Shown here one piece after another: positions 1 through 10,269 of a stretch of 64,000 nt of DNA (positions are counted from its first letter, which is position 1; each line of letters begins with the position of its first letter). A program made the position numbers and the translations under genes. The notes under the pieces are model-generated. The model ran no database searches. It had not been told where the DNA came from and worked only from the letters and a program-made list of their open reading frames with translations. Origin of the DNA: Cymbomonas tetramitiformis (lineage: Eukaryota > Chlorophyta > Pyramimonadophyceae > Pyramimonadales > Pyramimonadaceae); the NCBI GenBank assembly GCA_001247695.2, contig LGRX02035490.1, positions 62,001-126,000 on the forward strand, given 5' to 3'.

Positions 1-190
1 GGTACACCTATGCTCACCCTGTATTATAGGCAAACTGTAGCTACGGAAGGTATTTTTGCTTTCACCCCCTACTGTCTGTGGGACAGTGGTGTCCCACCTG
101 TGCTCACCCTGTACTACAGGCATACTATAAGTATGGAAGCTTTCAGCACTTGAATGGTATACTTATGCTTACCCTGTATTATAGGTAGAC
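1..190. repeat. Short AT-rich direct repeats
   Basis: The motif CCTGTATTATAGGCA recurs in variant form (CCTGTACTACAGGCA, CCCTGTATTATAGGTA) about every 75-80 bases, each time followed by a 'tatgGAAgct'-like segment. It resembles the palindromic minisatellite at 950-2290, so the same repeat family appears to flank the small gene at 198-857 on both sides. No gene seen. Confidence 0.5.
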
Positions 191-197
191 TATAGGT

Positions 198-857
198 ATG
201 GAAACTTGGGAACTGACTTTATTTTGCTGGGTGTGTGCGCGCACTTGCTCGCAGGCCTCACGTGACTTCGAGCTGCACTGTCCAGTGGGTCTCTTCGCCA
301 AAACCCAACAGAGCAGCGAGAAGCTTGAGGAGAAGGAGACCGCCAACTTCGAGCAACGCTCAAAGTTCGAGTTGGCGGTGGGGGTGGTGGAAGCACTACC
401 GGGCACCCTTTCCCAAACATTCACGGACCCCCCCATGAAGGTTCCCGATGGCGTTTACGAGATCTGCCTACTCGGGAACCGTATGCCGACAAAGGCGGAC
501 GGCGGGAGCCCGGCTATCAAGTCGTTTATTATGACGTCTTTGTTAAAGCTTCACGTCAAGAAGGATAGCGCGGTGAATGCGGCGGACTTCGCACACACGG
601 AGGAATCGGTGGGGAAACCCAAGTCCGTCCTCTGGGTGGAGGGTCGCCACCTCCGACACAGCCACAAGGCGTCGGAGGTGGTGGCCCTCAAACAAAAGAA
701 GATAAAGGAAGCTGCTTTAAAGGTACGTTAAAGGTTATTTTTTAAGCTTTGGAAAACCAACCAACATGACTTACATTTGCTCCATGGTTTTCCACAGGCG
801 AATGATAAGAAGGATGAGGAAGAAGAAGGCCAGGCTACGCAGGCGGAGTCGGAATGA
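198..857 (+). CDS. Small spliced gene of unknown function
   Basis: Exon 1 is 198-722 and exon 2 is 798-857. Joining across a 75-nt GT-AG intron keeps the frame and adds a Lys/Glu-rich acidic tail ending in TGA, for a product of about 194 residues. The N-terminal 30 residues are weakly supported: an acceptor-like 'ttgctcgcag' near 250 could mean that the annotated start lies inside an upstream intron and that coding begins later. The central part is a mixed alpha/beta sequence without a motif I recognise. The segment KSVLWVEGRH faintly resembles KHVVW-IKSRH in the spliced gene at 30792, but this is too short to prove relationship. Host gene or retroelement cargo; unresolved. Confidence 0.5.
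723..797 (+). other. Spliceosomal intron (GT-AG, 75 nt)
   Basis: The donor is AAG|GTACGT and the acceptor TTTTCCACAG|GCG. Removal leaves the reading frame open and extends the protein by 19 residues. Without splicing the ORF stops three codons into the intron. Confidence 0.65.
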
Positions 858-949
858 ACAATGGTGAAATAGACTGTTTATGTTGTGAAATAGACTGGAA
901 AAAGAGGTTTATGATGTGAAATAGACTGGAAACAATAGAACAAACGTTA

Positions 950-2290
950 TTACGTATTGTGTATTAAGTTGATGACCAGCATTTCATACGTATAGTATCC
1001 CTGTATTATCCTTGTACTATACCTGTGGAAATAGTATTAGCATTCCATACGTACAGTATCCCTATACTGCCCCACTACTGTGCCTATGGAAAGTAAATAT
1101 TAATTAAGTTCCATACGTATAGCATCCCGATATTATCCCTGTATCGTGCCTATGGAAACCATATATATCTACTGGTTCCATACCTATACTATGCCTATAG
1201 TAAATAGTTTCCATACGGATAACATACGTAGGGAAAGATGTTTTCCATACCTATAATATACGGTTTTCATACGCATGGTATCCCTGGGGGAAAAGCTTTC
1301 CGTAGGTATAGTACACCTGCGGAAAATGCTCTCCATAAGTATAATAACCGTATGGAATATGAAATCCATAGGGCGGGTCACCCTACGGAAAGGGTTTCCA
1401 TAGGTATACTCCTGATGCTGTTAACGGAATCATACGTATAATATCCGTATGGAATACCTTTCCGTAAGTATACAGCACGTATGGAATTGTGTTTCCATAG
1501 GTATAGCCATCCTATGGAACAATCTTTCCCAAAGGTGAGCCACCCAGTGGAAAACCTTTCCATAAGTATGTCGGCCGTATGGAAACCTATTTCCCAAGGG
1601 ACGCTAAGTGTATGGGCCCGTCTTCCGTACGCATAATGTCCGTATGGAAAGATCTTTCCCAGGGGATACCATACCTGTGGAAAATGTTCCATAGGTATAT
1701 CGACCGTATGGAAGATTGCTTCCCAAGGGATACTACGCCTATGGAGTTCGCTTCCATAGGTACACCGTCCGCATGGAAACAAGTTTCCCAAGGGGTACCA
1801 TGCCTGGGGAAAAGATTTCCATAGGTATGACCTATTAGGTTCCATAGGGCCAGCATAGGGATGGAACAGATCCGTGTGTTTTTCCACAGGGTTTTCCATA
1901 CGACTTTCCATAGGAAGGCTATAGGGATGACATAGGTGCGGAAAGCGCTTGATATTCCAGGACTTTCCATTGGGTTTCCATAGGGTTTTCCATACGATAT
2001 TTTCCATACGATTCCTTCCATCCCTATGGAAAACGTTCCATAGGTATGGACGCCACAATCATCCCTATGGAATGCCTTGGAAAACCCTATGGAAAGCACA
2101 ATCACCCTATGGAATGCCCTGGAAAATAATGAAAACCTTCCCAAGGGTGAGTATAGGGATGGAAACTCAAAATTTTTGTTTTCGAGATAACCTCCAGTAT
2201 CCATTTTCCCTTTTCCATAGGGCTTTTCCATAGGGTTTTCACCTGTTTCCATGCCTATGGAAAGCTTTCCCAAGGGTTGCAGATCTGTAG
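950..2290. repeat. Palindromic minisatellite (CCTATGGAAA / TTTCCATAGG)
   Basis: About 1.3 kb consists of degenerate units of roughly 35-45 bases in which TTTCCATACGTATA or TTTCCATAGGTATA alternates with its reverse complement CCGTATGGAAA or CCTATGGAAA. Many neighbouring units can therefore fold back on each other. All long ORFs here, on both strands, are translations of the repeat (recurring WKSFP, MENIP and YGYYTYG-type peptides) and are not genes. The last units (2217-2275) run into the start of the gag/protease ORF. Confidence 0.85.
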
Positions 2291-3684
2291 GGTCGGTCAA
2301 CTCGCTCTGCTTCACCCAGCAGATGGCAGCAGCTGGGACCCCTCAGACGAGAACTGACCACCAGAGCTCCCACCAGCTCGCCCACAACTCCCCTGCTGGC
2401 AGCCCTCAGCATGACGAGGATCCTCTCACCCATGGCGGTCTCACCAATAGTGTCGCTACCCATGTGAGCCCCACAACAAGCGGCACTACCCACGTGAGCC
2501 CCACAGTAAGCGGCACTACCCATGTTAGCCCTACCACCAGTGGCACTACACATGTGAGCCCTACTACCAGCGACACCACTCATGTCAGCCCCACCTCGAG
2601 CGAATGCACCTCAGCGGGCACCCTGCTGACGGCGAGTGCAGACAACCTCGTCAGTCATCCGACTGAAGATGTTGATTTGCTGGATGAGGAGTTCTACGCC
2701 GCGTGTAGGCAAACGTTGGAAGAATGCCGCGAGGCCTCGGACAACCTCCTCCCCAACCTCAAGTGCAAAAGCATACGCACAGATGGGGGAGTTCAGTGGA
2801 AGACCGACATCGAGGGTACCCTCGCAGCGGCACATGACGAAGAAGGACCGCTACTGCTGGTATTCTACGCAACCCTCAGAGGGCACACGGTCAAGGTGCT
2901 GATTGACTCGGGGGCCTCTGACAACTTCATCTCGGAGCAGAGCGCTAAGCGATGTGGCCTCACAACACGAGCCGGCTCCGAGATGCGAGTCACCCTGGCG
3001 GATGGATCTGTGAAGATCACTGGCGCCACCGCGTACGCCAAGTTTAACACGCACACCACCACGGGCACCTATACGGAGAACGCCCTTGCCCTCCGGATCC
3101 TGCCACTGGGCATACAGGTGGATGTTATCCTCGGCGGAAGGTGGCTGCGCAGTCACTCTCCTGTCACTCTGGGCTATGAAGGGAATGGCTCCGTCTCCTT
3201 CCTCAGGAAGTCCCGCAGCGGCAAGATTGGGGATCGCGTCACCATCACAGGCTGTTCTCCTGGGAAAGCTTCTGGGGACAGGTCTCCGAAGGGCACAGCC
3301 TGCGCGGGATTGGTGGATGAGGTGTTCCTGACCCCTGCCCAGCTGAAGAAGTACCTGGTGTATGCGGAGACGCAGAAGCTACGCGGCAATGACGACCCGG
3401 AGATACAGCCCGCCTGGCTCATGGTGGCCGAGAAGTCCCCCGACGATACTGCTTCTGCCTTTGCAGCCACGGCTATCGACTCTGAGAACGCCGAACCCGC
3501 TGCGGATACTGAAGATGCAGAAGTGAGCCCTGAGTGGACCCTCAAGTTTCAGGACTTCTGGGGCGAGGAGTACAAGAAGGAGATGACGACTGCCTTACCG
3601 AACATCGATGGACTCAGACATGACCCCCAAGATGAAGCCAACATTAACCTGGACCCTGCACATGGCACCTATGACTACCGGTAA
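2251..3684 (+). CDS. Retroelement gag/aspartic-protease remnant
   Basis: A 477-codon ORF. The first ~24 codons are minisatellite sequence, so the Met at 2323 (MAAAGTPQ) is the likelier original start. Residues ~67-118 are five copies of a 10-residue repeat, THVSPTTSGT, encoded by a 30-bp minisatellite. A retropepsin-like domain follows at ~205-300, with the active-site motif LIDSGASDNFI and the downstream VILGGRWL strand typical of Ty3/gypsy-type and gag-asp proteases. The ORF ends with an LDPAHGTYDYR-like segment that resembles the linker before a gypsy reverse transcriptase, but no RT follows. I infer a truncated LTR-retrotransposon polyprotein. A domesticated protease is possible because the frame is intact over 1.4 kb. 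Confidence 0.7.
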   Translation: MPMESFPKGCRSVGSVNSLCFTQQMAAAGTPQTRTDHQSSHQLAHNSPAGSPQHDEDPLTHGGLTNSVATHVSPTTSGTTHVSPTVSGTTHVSPTTSGTTHVSPTTSDTTHVSPTSSECTSAGTLLTASADNLVSHPTEDVDLLDEEFYAACRQTLEECREASDNLLPNLKCKSIRTDGGVQWKTDIEGTLAAAHDEEGPLLLVFYATLRGHTVKVLIDSGASDNFISEQSAKRCGLTTRAGSEMRVTLADGSVKITGATAYAKFNTHTTTGTYTENALALRILPLGIQVDVILGGRWLRSHSPVTLGYEGNGSVSFLRKSRSGKIGDRVTITGCSPGKASGDRSPKGTACAGLVDEVFLTPAQLKKYLVYAETQKLRGNDDPEIQPAWLMVAEKSPDDTASAFAATAIDSENAEPAADTEDAEVSPEWTLKFQDFWGEEYKKEMTTALPNIDGLRHDPQDEANINLDPAHGTYDYR

Positions 3685-5690
3685 AATGACCATCTAAGAA
3701 TGAGTAAAGTTGTTGCTAAAGTCATCTTTCGGCCCGCCGAAAACCGCGTTCACACCCACGACAGGTCAGCAGACGCTCACTCATCCTACGTGGCAAAATA
3801 GGCGGCGAGCTTAGAAACATTTGTTTTTCAAGCGGTCTCAAAACATTTTTGACCCTGCGCGTGCTCTGACCTGCCTTATATATGTCGTTTGACTTAGAAC
3901 AAGGTACTGGTTTTCTCTCTCACACTCCTTGCTACTAACTTTTCAGGTGACGCGGATTGATTTTAAAAAACATCCACCACATAAAGATGCGACTAGAGTT
4001 TTTCAGATTTTAGAAGGGGTTTTTAGAAAACTTTTAGTGTGGCCGAATTTCGAGTTCGGGTCTCAGTTGATAGGAACTGACCGCGTTCGCTGCTGACACG
4101 AGGACCACTGTGTAAGTCCCGAATTTCCGCTGATAGGCTTGAACTATTGCGATGCACTCTGTTCTGCATCGCATGCGCTCAGACTTGGTCACAGCCTTTT
4201 TTGACCTCACAGGAAGGTTTTAAGCTTTTTACTTAAAGGGAGCAGCGCGTCCAGAGAGTAATTCTCTGGCGGGACTTGTGTGTCCTCGGGTCTAATCACC
4301 CCTGCTCCCCCCTCTAACTCTGTCGGACTTTGCTGTGTGCAGATTCGCTTGGAGAGCTGCAAAAAAACTCCCAAGAAGGTAAACCAAAGGTGTATTTTTT
4401 TCACGGGCTGTTTTGAGCTTAAGAGTAGCTGTTTTTTTCAGTTGACGAAGCCCGTAATAACTAGTTTTGTGGAGGCTAGAATTGTTGAGCGCGGCAGCGC
4501 CGAGAAAATACGAATGAGACTGCAGCAGGCCCAATGCAGCCTGCGAGCCTCATCTTTTTACCTTAGTTTGGTTTGCCTAAGGCACAGGCCTTCTGGCGGG
4601 TGCATATCTTGTCTCCATAGTGCTGCTAGTATGAGTGGCATTTTTGGGGCTGCAGTCTGAGTGTTGGGGCGAACTCCACTCAGCTTGGGTTGAATTCCCA
4701 ACAGTCCCGTGAGGGGGGGGGGCGGATGCAAGTGCTGCAGGTGAAGAGAAACGTATTCCCCTGTTGCCGAAGGACTTGCGACCGGCTAGCACTCCATATT
4801 AGAAGGGAACGTACCCTCCGGTTTGCTGCACTTTTGATAGGGGGAAAAGGTGGAACCCTAACTGCCGGTTGCATGATTCAACACGCCGGCAGGGACGGAT
4901 GAGCTCGGCAAGGTGTGCAGAACCAGTGCGATATTTTTCGGGACTGAAGTCTGAGTATTGGGTCTCACCCGGCTCAGCTTGGGTTAAAATCCCAACAGTT
5001 CCGGGGGGGGGGTGATGCAGGAACCGACGGTGACCGTACGTGACGACATCGCCGTCGGTTCCGCCGGCAACCGCATAGCATGGCCTGGGAAAGCACTTAA
5101 TAAATAGTTGAATAGTCACGTGTATAAACCGTTTATTTGATATGGCGCTCCCTCTGTGAGTGACGCAGGCGCTTTCAAGTGCACGGTATAGGTCTGCGCA
5201 TCCGTTGTAACGGCCTGTGTTCGCTGTAAGGCTGAAGATGGCCGGGATCGTCGATCGCCAGTTGTAGTAGGCTGACTCCTATTTAGGACTTGAAAAGCAT
5301 ATATACTAGTTGTAATATATGCACTCTGGTTGTAGAACTAGGCTTGAATAGGTTGCTGTGTTGGTATTATTATTAATAACAGTGATATTTACGCGATTTC
5401 GCGAATAACATAACTTGTGTCCAATTTGAGGTTTCAAGACTTCTAGGACTTTTTGTCGTACATAAATATTTTGTATGCCCGGAGGCACAGCGTGAGCCGA
5501 TATGTCTATGCGTCCGTATGTGTGTCATCGGGGGTAAGAGTCAAGGGGACTCACAAAGCCCCACACCCCGTCCAAGGGTGTCTCTTTTTCTTTTTTTCTT
5601 TTCTTTTTTGTCATCGGGGGTAATCTGGGATTGGCACGATGACAGTGAGATTGGGCTTGAAATCACGATGAGAATGAATACCAGATGTCC
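3685..5690. other. Non-coding stretch, with splice-like signals
   Basis: No convincing ORF. There is an acceptor-like CTACTAACTTTTCAG at about 3931-3945 and a possible small intron around 4378-4440 (AAGGTAAAC ... TTTTTTTCAG). It also contains the duplicated segment listed separately. It may be UTRs and introns of a host gene whose exons I cannot recognise. Confidence 0.4.
4630..5030 (+). repeat. Diverged direct duplication with poly-G run
   Basis: Two related segments (about 4638-4735 and 4930-5020) share 'ctgAGTcTGAGTgTTGGG', 'CTCAGCTTGGGTT', 'CCCAACAGT' and a run of 9-10 G. The GGTTGAATTCC / GGTTAAAATCC core looks a little like a pol III B box, but no tRNA-like A box or cloverleaf is visible, so I call it only a duplicated repeat, perhaps SINE-derived. 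Confidence 0.45.
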
Positions 5691-5945
5691 GGGGTATGAC
5701 AGTATGACACTATGACACTATGACAGTATGACAGTATGACACTATAGTAGTATGACAGTACTGTGGGGGTGTCATCGTGGAACTCAGTCAGACCCTCGAA
5801 GAATGGTCAGATTCGCATCGGGGTTGAAAAGACAATGAAATCGAATATCAGATATTAAGGTTATGACAGTATGACAGTATGACGCTATGACAGTATGACG
5901 CTATGACAGTATGACAGTACAGTAGTATGACAGTACTGTGGGGCA
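5690..5945. repeat. TATGACAGTATGACACTATGACA microsatellite, two blocks
   Basis: Two arrays of the ~9-10-bp unit TATGACAGT / TATGACACT (about 5697-5760 and 5868-5938) are separated by about 110 bases. Each array ends in the same 'agtactgtgggg..gtcatcgtg' string, so a ~170-bp block has been duplicated. They lie just outside the truncated end of element 1. Confidence 0.75.
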
Positions 5946-6258
5946 GTCATCGTGTCAGCCTGTTGGCATAACATCTGAATCGAGAATGACGAATCGGAAT
6001 TAGAAATGAGATCGGATCGGGAACTGAACGTTGAGCCGAAGTGTGACATCGGCTCTCGAGTGGTTGACCCTGCAACCTGAGTGACGAGTGAATAAGTAGA
6101 GCACTTGAGAAGTGTTTAGCCTTCAGAACTCGGAACCGAATTATCGTTTGTACCTCAATCTGGCCCTGATCCAGTATATTATAAAAATCCGAATTGTGTA
6201 CCTTTGCACGTTCAATCAAAAACATATCTCCGAGCATCTGTCGTCGTGCCCCTGGCAC

Positions 6259-6747
6259 ATTTGGTTCTGCTTCTCCTAATATGCTGAGCCAGGTATTCAC
6301 GATGTATGGACGTGGTGTGGCATAGAAATTGTCAGCAACATTGATTTCTTGATTTTTGAGAACACGTTGATAAGTCATTTCTTTACTGAGTGTTGTTTTG
6401 ATAGTGTCGAGAACGGTTGCTACCGTGCTGTAACTTTGAAAACCAGTGGTCAATTGCTGCCCTCCTGCGAACACCTCACACCTAGAGATGAGCTTTTCCA
6501 ACCCGTTGGGAAGCGTAACAATTAAATTTTTAGCTGCAGTGTCCGTATATTGTATAGGAGTTTTGCACGAACCTTTGCAATGCATACTGAGACTTTTCAT
6601 ATTAACGATGGAATTGACAGGCAGATTCAAAGTTATAGTTGAATACCTCGATGCTTTAGTAAGATTAGTGGTTTCCAATCTGAAGTAATTGGTGGAATAC
6701 GAGTTCATTTTCGATAAGCCGTAGGCCAATGACATGGGGAGGCTCAT
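6259..6747 (-). pseudogene. Major capsid protein (MCP), 3'-truncated
   Basis: I start at the Met of MSLPMSL (6747), 21 codons inside the longer ORF, because the element 2 capsid gene starts with the same MSLP and both have a TATA-like stretch just upstream. Residues ~38-163 align closely with the element 2 capsid protein (shared ITLNLPVNS, NMKSLS, VLKNQEIN). Similarity stops at ..GEAEPN. The frame continues to about 5947 with unrelated sequence, so about two thirds of the expected protein is missing. The assignment as the double-jelly-roll capsid protein of PLVs rests on length in element 2, position next to the minor capsid gene and general family layout. The gene cannot make a full capsid subunit. 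Confidence 0.7.
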
Positions 6748-6769
6748 TTTTGTATATATATTATAAAGA

Positions 6770-7780
6770 TTATAAAATATCTGATAGACCAGCAGGTGCC
6801 AATTCTTCAACTTTTATGCTCAATGAATAATTGATAGAACCGTCTGACGCTTGAGTCGGAGATGCCAATGTGATTAATCTTGCTTTAGAATCTGTAAGTG
6901 TGATTCTAAATGAAGTAAATTGAGACCCAGACACTTCAATAACAAAGTTGTCGTTTGGGTCTATATATCTTATGAAGTCTATCGTCGTGTCACTAGGCAA
7001 TAGTATTTTCGCCCAGATATCAGAACTGGTCATTTCGTTATTATTTGTAAAAGTAGAAAGATTGGTTGATTCGATATTGTGTGTTGGTAACGATGTGACC
7101 CTAAGGTACAAGGCGTCGTTGGTTTGAATGTTGCAAGGGTATATTGACTCACATAAGCTGTACTCTACAACATAACTTGTTTGAAACAAGTCTAAGAGCT
7201 CAGACACTGTACTCATACCTGCCGTACTGCGGTTAACACGGCCACCGAGTACTTGGTCGGAATCGTTGTATTTGCCTGCTCTGGAAACTGAGGTATTTAA
7301 GGCAATGTCTAAAAGAGACCCAGATATAGCTTGAAAATCGCCGCTGACACTAAAAGCTACAAACTTTACATCGGGCTGTGGTGGTCTTAATTCTATACGA
7401 AATTTGTTCTCATAATTTAAGGCCCCGCCGTTGTCCTTGTCATAAGTGATAGTAACTGTGTCTATCGTGCCACCGATGGCAGTTTTTATTGCGGTGGCCA
7501 GTTTAGATGTGAATTGATCCAGCTCTGTATAATTTGCATAAGGTATTTTCACTTCCGTTAAAGTATTATTTGCCGTATCACCCACATAGAAGATGCCATT
7601 GGTCTCGTTAATACTATACCATGTCTTTGCACAAGAGAAAGTATTCAAAGTTAATCTCAATTTGGTTTGTGCTCGGTAACTTATCAGCTGAGTGGGTATG
7701 TTCATTTGCAAAACACGTGCGTCTCCATTGCTATTGTCTTCGGAAGACAAGAATAGCGTTCTTGTGCTAATTACGCTCAT
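6770..7780 (-). CDS. Probable minor capsid (penton-type) protein
   Basis: An intact 336-residue ORF starting MSVISTRTLFLSSEDN. It is homologous over its whole length to the broken gene at 38466-39449 of element 2 (shared RTLYLSSED, AKTWYSINE, NGIFYV, TNDAIYLRITTLPT, LLPSDI). It is beta-rich and has no catalytic motif. In PLVs, virophages and polintons a ~300-400-residue single-jelly-roll penton protein commonly lies beside the MCP, which is the position here. I therefore infer a vertex capsomer; a fibre or cement protein remains possible. Its start overlaps the preceding 70-aa gene by 14 bases, indicating tight viral packing. No damage seen. Confidence 0.6.
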   Translation of the reverse strand: MSVISTRTLFLSSEDNSNGDARVLQMNIPTQLISYRAQTKLRLTLNTFSCAKTWYSINETNGIFYVGDTANNTLTEVKIPYANYTELDQFTSKLATAIKTAIGGTIDTVTITYDKDNGGALNYENKFRIELRPPQPDVKFVAFSVSGDFQAISGSLLDIALNTSVSRAGKYNDSDQVLGGRVNRSTAGMSTVSELLDLFQTSYVVEYSLCESIYPCNIQTNDALYLRVTSLPTHNIESTNLSTFTNNNEMTSSDIWAKILLPSDTTIDFIRYIDPNDNFVIEVSGSQFTSFRITLTDSKARLITLASPTQASDGSINYSLSIKVEELAPAGLSDIL

Positions 7781-7979
7781 CTATATTAATATAACAATTA
7801 TCTTTTATAGAATCAACAGTATCCCGATCTAAAGGAATTGGTTCTTCAATGTTTCCAGTACAAAGGTCATCGTAAAATTCTGGACGTTTGATATAATCAT
7901 CTACAAGCAATTCTACATGAGCTTCTTTAATATCGGGGTATTGAAGTTTGGCTAAGCGTATCAATTCTTGACGGTCCAT
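7767..7979 (-). CDS. Small conserved viral protein (70 aa)
   Basis: It begins MDRQELIRLAKLQYPD and matches the 78-aa protein at 38246 (MEREQLMKNAQILYPN) with the shared pattern LY/QYP...ELLVDDYI.RPEFYD. Both sit between the lipase-like and minor capsid genes and both overlap the latter, so the pair is syntenic and conserved. It is acidic and probably helical, with no recognised domain. A TATATTACA motif lies directly before the start codon. The conserved position hints at a role in virion assembly, but that is inference only. Confidence 0.6.
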   Translation of the reverse strand: MDRQELIRLAKLQYPDIKEAHVELLVDDYIKRPEFYDDLCTGNIEEPIPLDRDTVDSIKDNCYINIDERN

Positions 7980-8062
7980 TGTAATATATAGAGAATAAAT
8001 TTGAAAGCGTTAAATGTTTCCCAAACAGTAATATATATAATATAATTCAATATTGGCAACAT

Positions 8063-9154
8063 TTAACGTCTTTCCGATTGTCGTTCAAACAATTCCCTAT
8101 CTTGATCAGCACGACCCGTGACTTGACGTATCATCTCTGTGATTGGATCATAGATCGGCACTTCACTTAATGGTTTTTGTTCTATAGGACTCAATCCTAA
8201 TTTTTCACGTATGTAATTCTTCTCGCCCAAGCTTTCTTTAACACCCATTACATTCATTAAATCTGTGAAGTTTACATTTGGAGTCTCTGATAATAAGATT
8301 GGTTCTAATAAACCTTGAGTGGTCCTAAAGATACGTTCGTCGTTGGTGTCAGTCGGTGTGTAATATCCAAGGTATCCTCCCACAGCCGAACCTGTCATGG
8401 CGTTGGCGAAGCCGTAACGAGACCTTGCTGTACTGACTCGCGTAGACTCCGGTGTATCTGAGTACATTTGTTCCACGCTATGCAATTTTGTCAAATTGTT
8501 TTCCGTACCTACCTTTGGATTGACATGTACGATATCATAATTGCTCTTGGGATGTGGCTTCAATCGTGCCGGCAAGGATATCAGATCACCTTCAGTTGAG
8601 TATAATACTTGCTTTTCGGTCGGAGTGTTAATCGGTTCTTGCAAAGGATTTATTGCTGGGTTAAAATGATGCCCTTCCACATTGTTTATTTCCGATATAT
8701 AATTGCTTTGACCACCGCCGTTACTATGCCCGGTAACCGATAACTTATACCCACCGTATTTCATTTTGACATCGTCAAATCGTTGATGTGCTTCTTGATA
8801 TCTTGATGTACTACGTTGTTGTTTCATCAATGTCAAAAGATTTACATACCAATCTTCTACGTTTTGTCCACGTGAGATGTCCTGGGCAAGAGTGTTCAGA
8901 CTTCCAAATTCTGCATCAGAGCCTCGATATGCAATAATGACGTCTTGACTTTTAGGATTGACCAACGTTGTAGAATTTCTGCCCGACAAACTTTTATCTA
9001 CGTAATAACCCGGAAGTCCTCTCATGATACCCTTTAACCCCTTAGTTGCGGTTGGAATTTTTTGCAAAAATATGTGGTTTGGGGACAATTCAAAGTATTG
9101 CGTGATCATGGCCGCATGCACGCATGCGACATCATGTATGTTATAGGAGACCAT
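8063..9154 (-). CDS. Lipase-like alpha/beta-hydrolase of the virus
   Basis: The ORF is open from a GTG at 9166; the first ATG is at 9154. The central part has VIIAYRGSD (oxyanion-type segment) followed ~70 residues later by LSVTGHSNGGG, a GxSxG-like nucleophile elbow as in class-3 lipases, then HFNPAIN. The element 2 homologue has HIAYHGASS and LLGTSLGGAKA at the same spacing. Lipase-like genes are known from some PLVs and virophages, where a role in membrane passage has been suggested. The N terminus is shorter than in element 2, which has ~100 extra residues upstream, so this copy may be 5'-truncated. The catalytic Asp and His are not assignable by eye. Confidence 0.6.
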   Translation of the reverse strand: MVSYNIHDVACVHAAMITQYFELSPNHIFLQKIPTATKGLKGIMRGLPGYYVDKSLSGRNSTTLVNPKSQDVIIAYRGSDAEFGSLNTLAQDISRGQNVEDWYVNLLTLMKQQRSTSRYQEAHQRFDDVKMKYGGYKLSVTGHSNGGGQSNYISEINNVEGHHFNPAINPLQEPINTPTEKQVLYSTEGDLISLPARLKPHPKSNYDIVHVNPKVGTENNLTKLHSVEQMYSDTPESTRVSTARSRYGFANAMTGSAVGGYLGYYTPTDTNDERIFRTTQGLLEPILLSETPNVNFTDLMNVMGVKESLGEKNYIREKLGLSPIEQKPLSEVPIYDPITEMIRQVTGRADQDRELFERQSERR

Positions 9155-9874
9155 CAAATAAGCCACAACGAATCATGGTATAGCTATATCTATCGTATAT
9201 CTCGAGATATATGGATTATCCAACCAAAATTTTGAGTATTTTGAGCATAGAAATTACGCATACGTCTTGTCTACGATGCGTGACTGCAGTCTTATTGACT
9301 TGTATCATGGTAAAATATCGCGGAAATTAACATGTTAGACTATCCCTAATCCATAGTACGCATTAATACCTCCCAATGTGCCAAAAAATACCAAAAATGG
9401 CCAAAAAAAACACCGAAAAAACACTTGGATTCAAATGTTTTCCTCACTTAAGAAATATTTTCCATACTTAAGCTAAAACTCAGGTGATTTTGCTCATAAA
9501 ATGAGACTATGTGGTGATATAATACCCCATGTTGCATGCGAGACTGGCGTTGGGATCCATTTCTATCGTATATTTCCACATGGCCACGTATATGCTTACC
9601 AATACGGGATGTTTATGGCTTGGTTAGCTACTTTTCAAAGCCAAATTTAAGCGCAAAATGACACAAATAGACAAATTTGGGTTTGGAAATACTAACACGT
9701 GAGAGATATATCGCACTAGTATATGTGCTATACTATTGGTTAACCTGTAGCCATATATCATGAGTGCACCCACAAACCTTACAATATTCGATGCGCCAAC
9801 CGCACATATGCAGTTTCATGGTAAGCCACGCTCTCATTTTCGAGGCCTTGTTGAGAATTCTCAACGTGTCGCAG
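9155..9874. other. AT-rich gap in element 1
   Basis: No supported gene. Runs such as TATATCTATCGTATATCTCGAGATATATG and poly-A stretches suggest decayed intergenic or promoter sequence. If the element 2 lipase layout is ancestral, the missing ~100-residue N terminus of the lipase gene would have been here, but I could not recognise it. Confidence 0.4.
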
Positions 9875-10264
9875 CTAAGGGGTTAAACGTGCTTTATCAC
9901 CATAGCTATATGCATACGAAACATCTGATGCTCGTGCATATTTCGTTTGTGTAGAATCGTCCTTAGATGTAATGTTAGGACCAAATACTTTGATTAAAGC
10001 GGTACTCGGAAATTTCACTGCGTCTTGACTGAGAGCATTTAGCAATTTTGAGGTGTCTCTTTGTGTATACTTGTCAACATCGTCAGGTTTCATAACTGGT
10101 CTACTCTTGATTGTGACCATAGATTTGAAAGGTGCATTGCTGTTGCCAAAGGCACTACGATTTGATGGTTGTGTATCAGCAATTTCACTACTAAACAATG
10201 ATGAAGTGCTCGACGGACGACAGTAAGCATTGGATTGATAGCTTTGATTACAAGGTACTTGCAT
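9875..10264 (-). CDS. Unknown viral protein (129 aa)
   Basis: A complete ORF starting MQVPCNQSYQSNAYC. It is Ser/Thr/Asn-rich, low in hydrophobics, with no membrane segment. It begins 5 bases after the stop of the split gene piece (10270), so the two probably formed one transcription unit with the integrase upstream. No counterpart was found in element 2. The composition suits a disordered structural or internal virion protein, but no function can be given. Confidence 0.45.
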   Translation of the reverse strand: MQVPCNQSYQSNAYCRPSSTSSLFSSEIADTQPSNRSAFGNSNAPFKSMVTIKSRPVMKPDDVDKYTQRDTSKLLNALSQDAVKFPSTALIKVFGPNITSKDDSTQTKYARASDVSYAYSYGDKARLTP

Positions 10265-10269
10265 TACTA

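Noticed and set aside
1184..2315. Overlapping 65-242-codon ORFs on both strands
   Set aside because: They are translations of the palindromic minisatellite with recurring peptides; no independent coding signal.
4280..4660. 126-codon ORF
   Set aside because: Cys/Ser-rich low-information sequence crossing a possible intron; no motif and no second copy.
4650..5020. tRNA or pol III gene suggested by B-box-like GGTTGAATTCC
   Set aside because: No A box, acceptor stem or anticodon arm can be drawn; kept only as a duplicated repeat.
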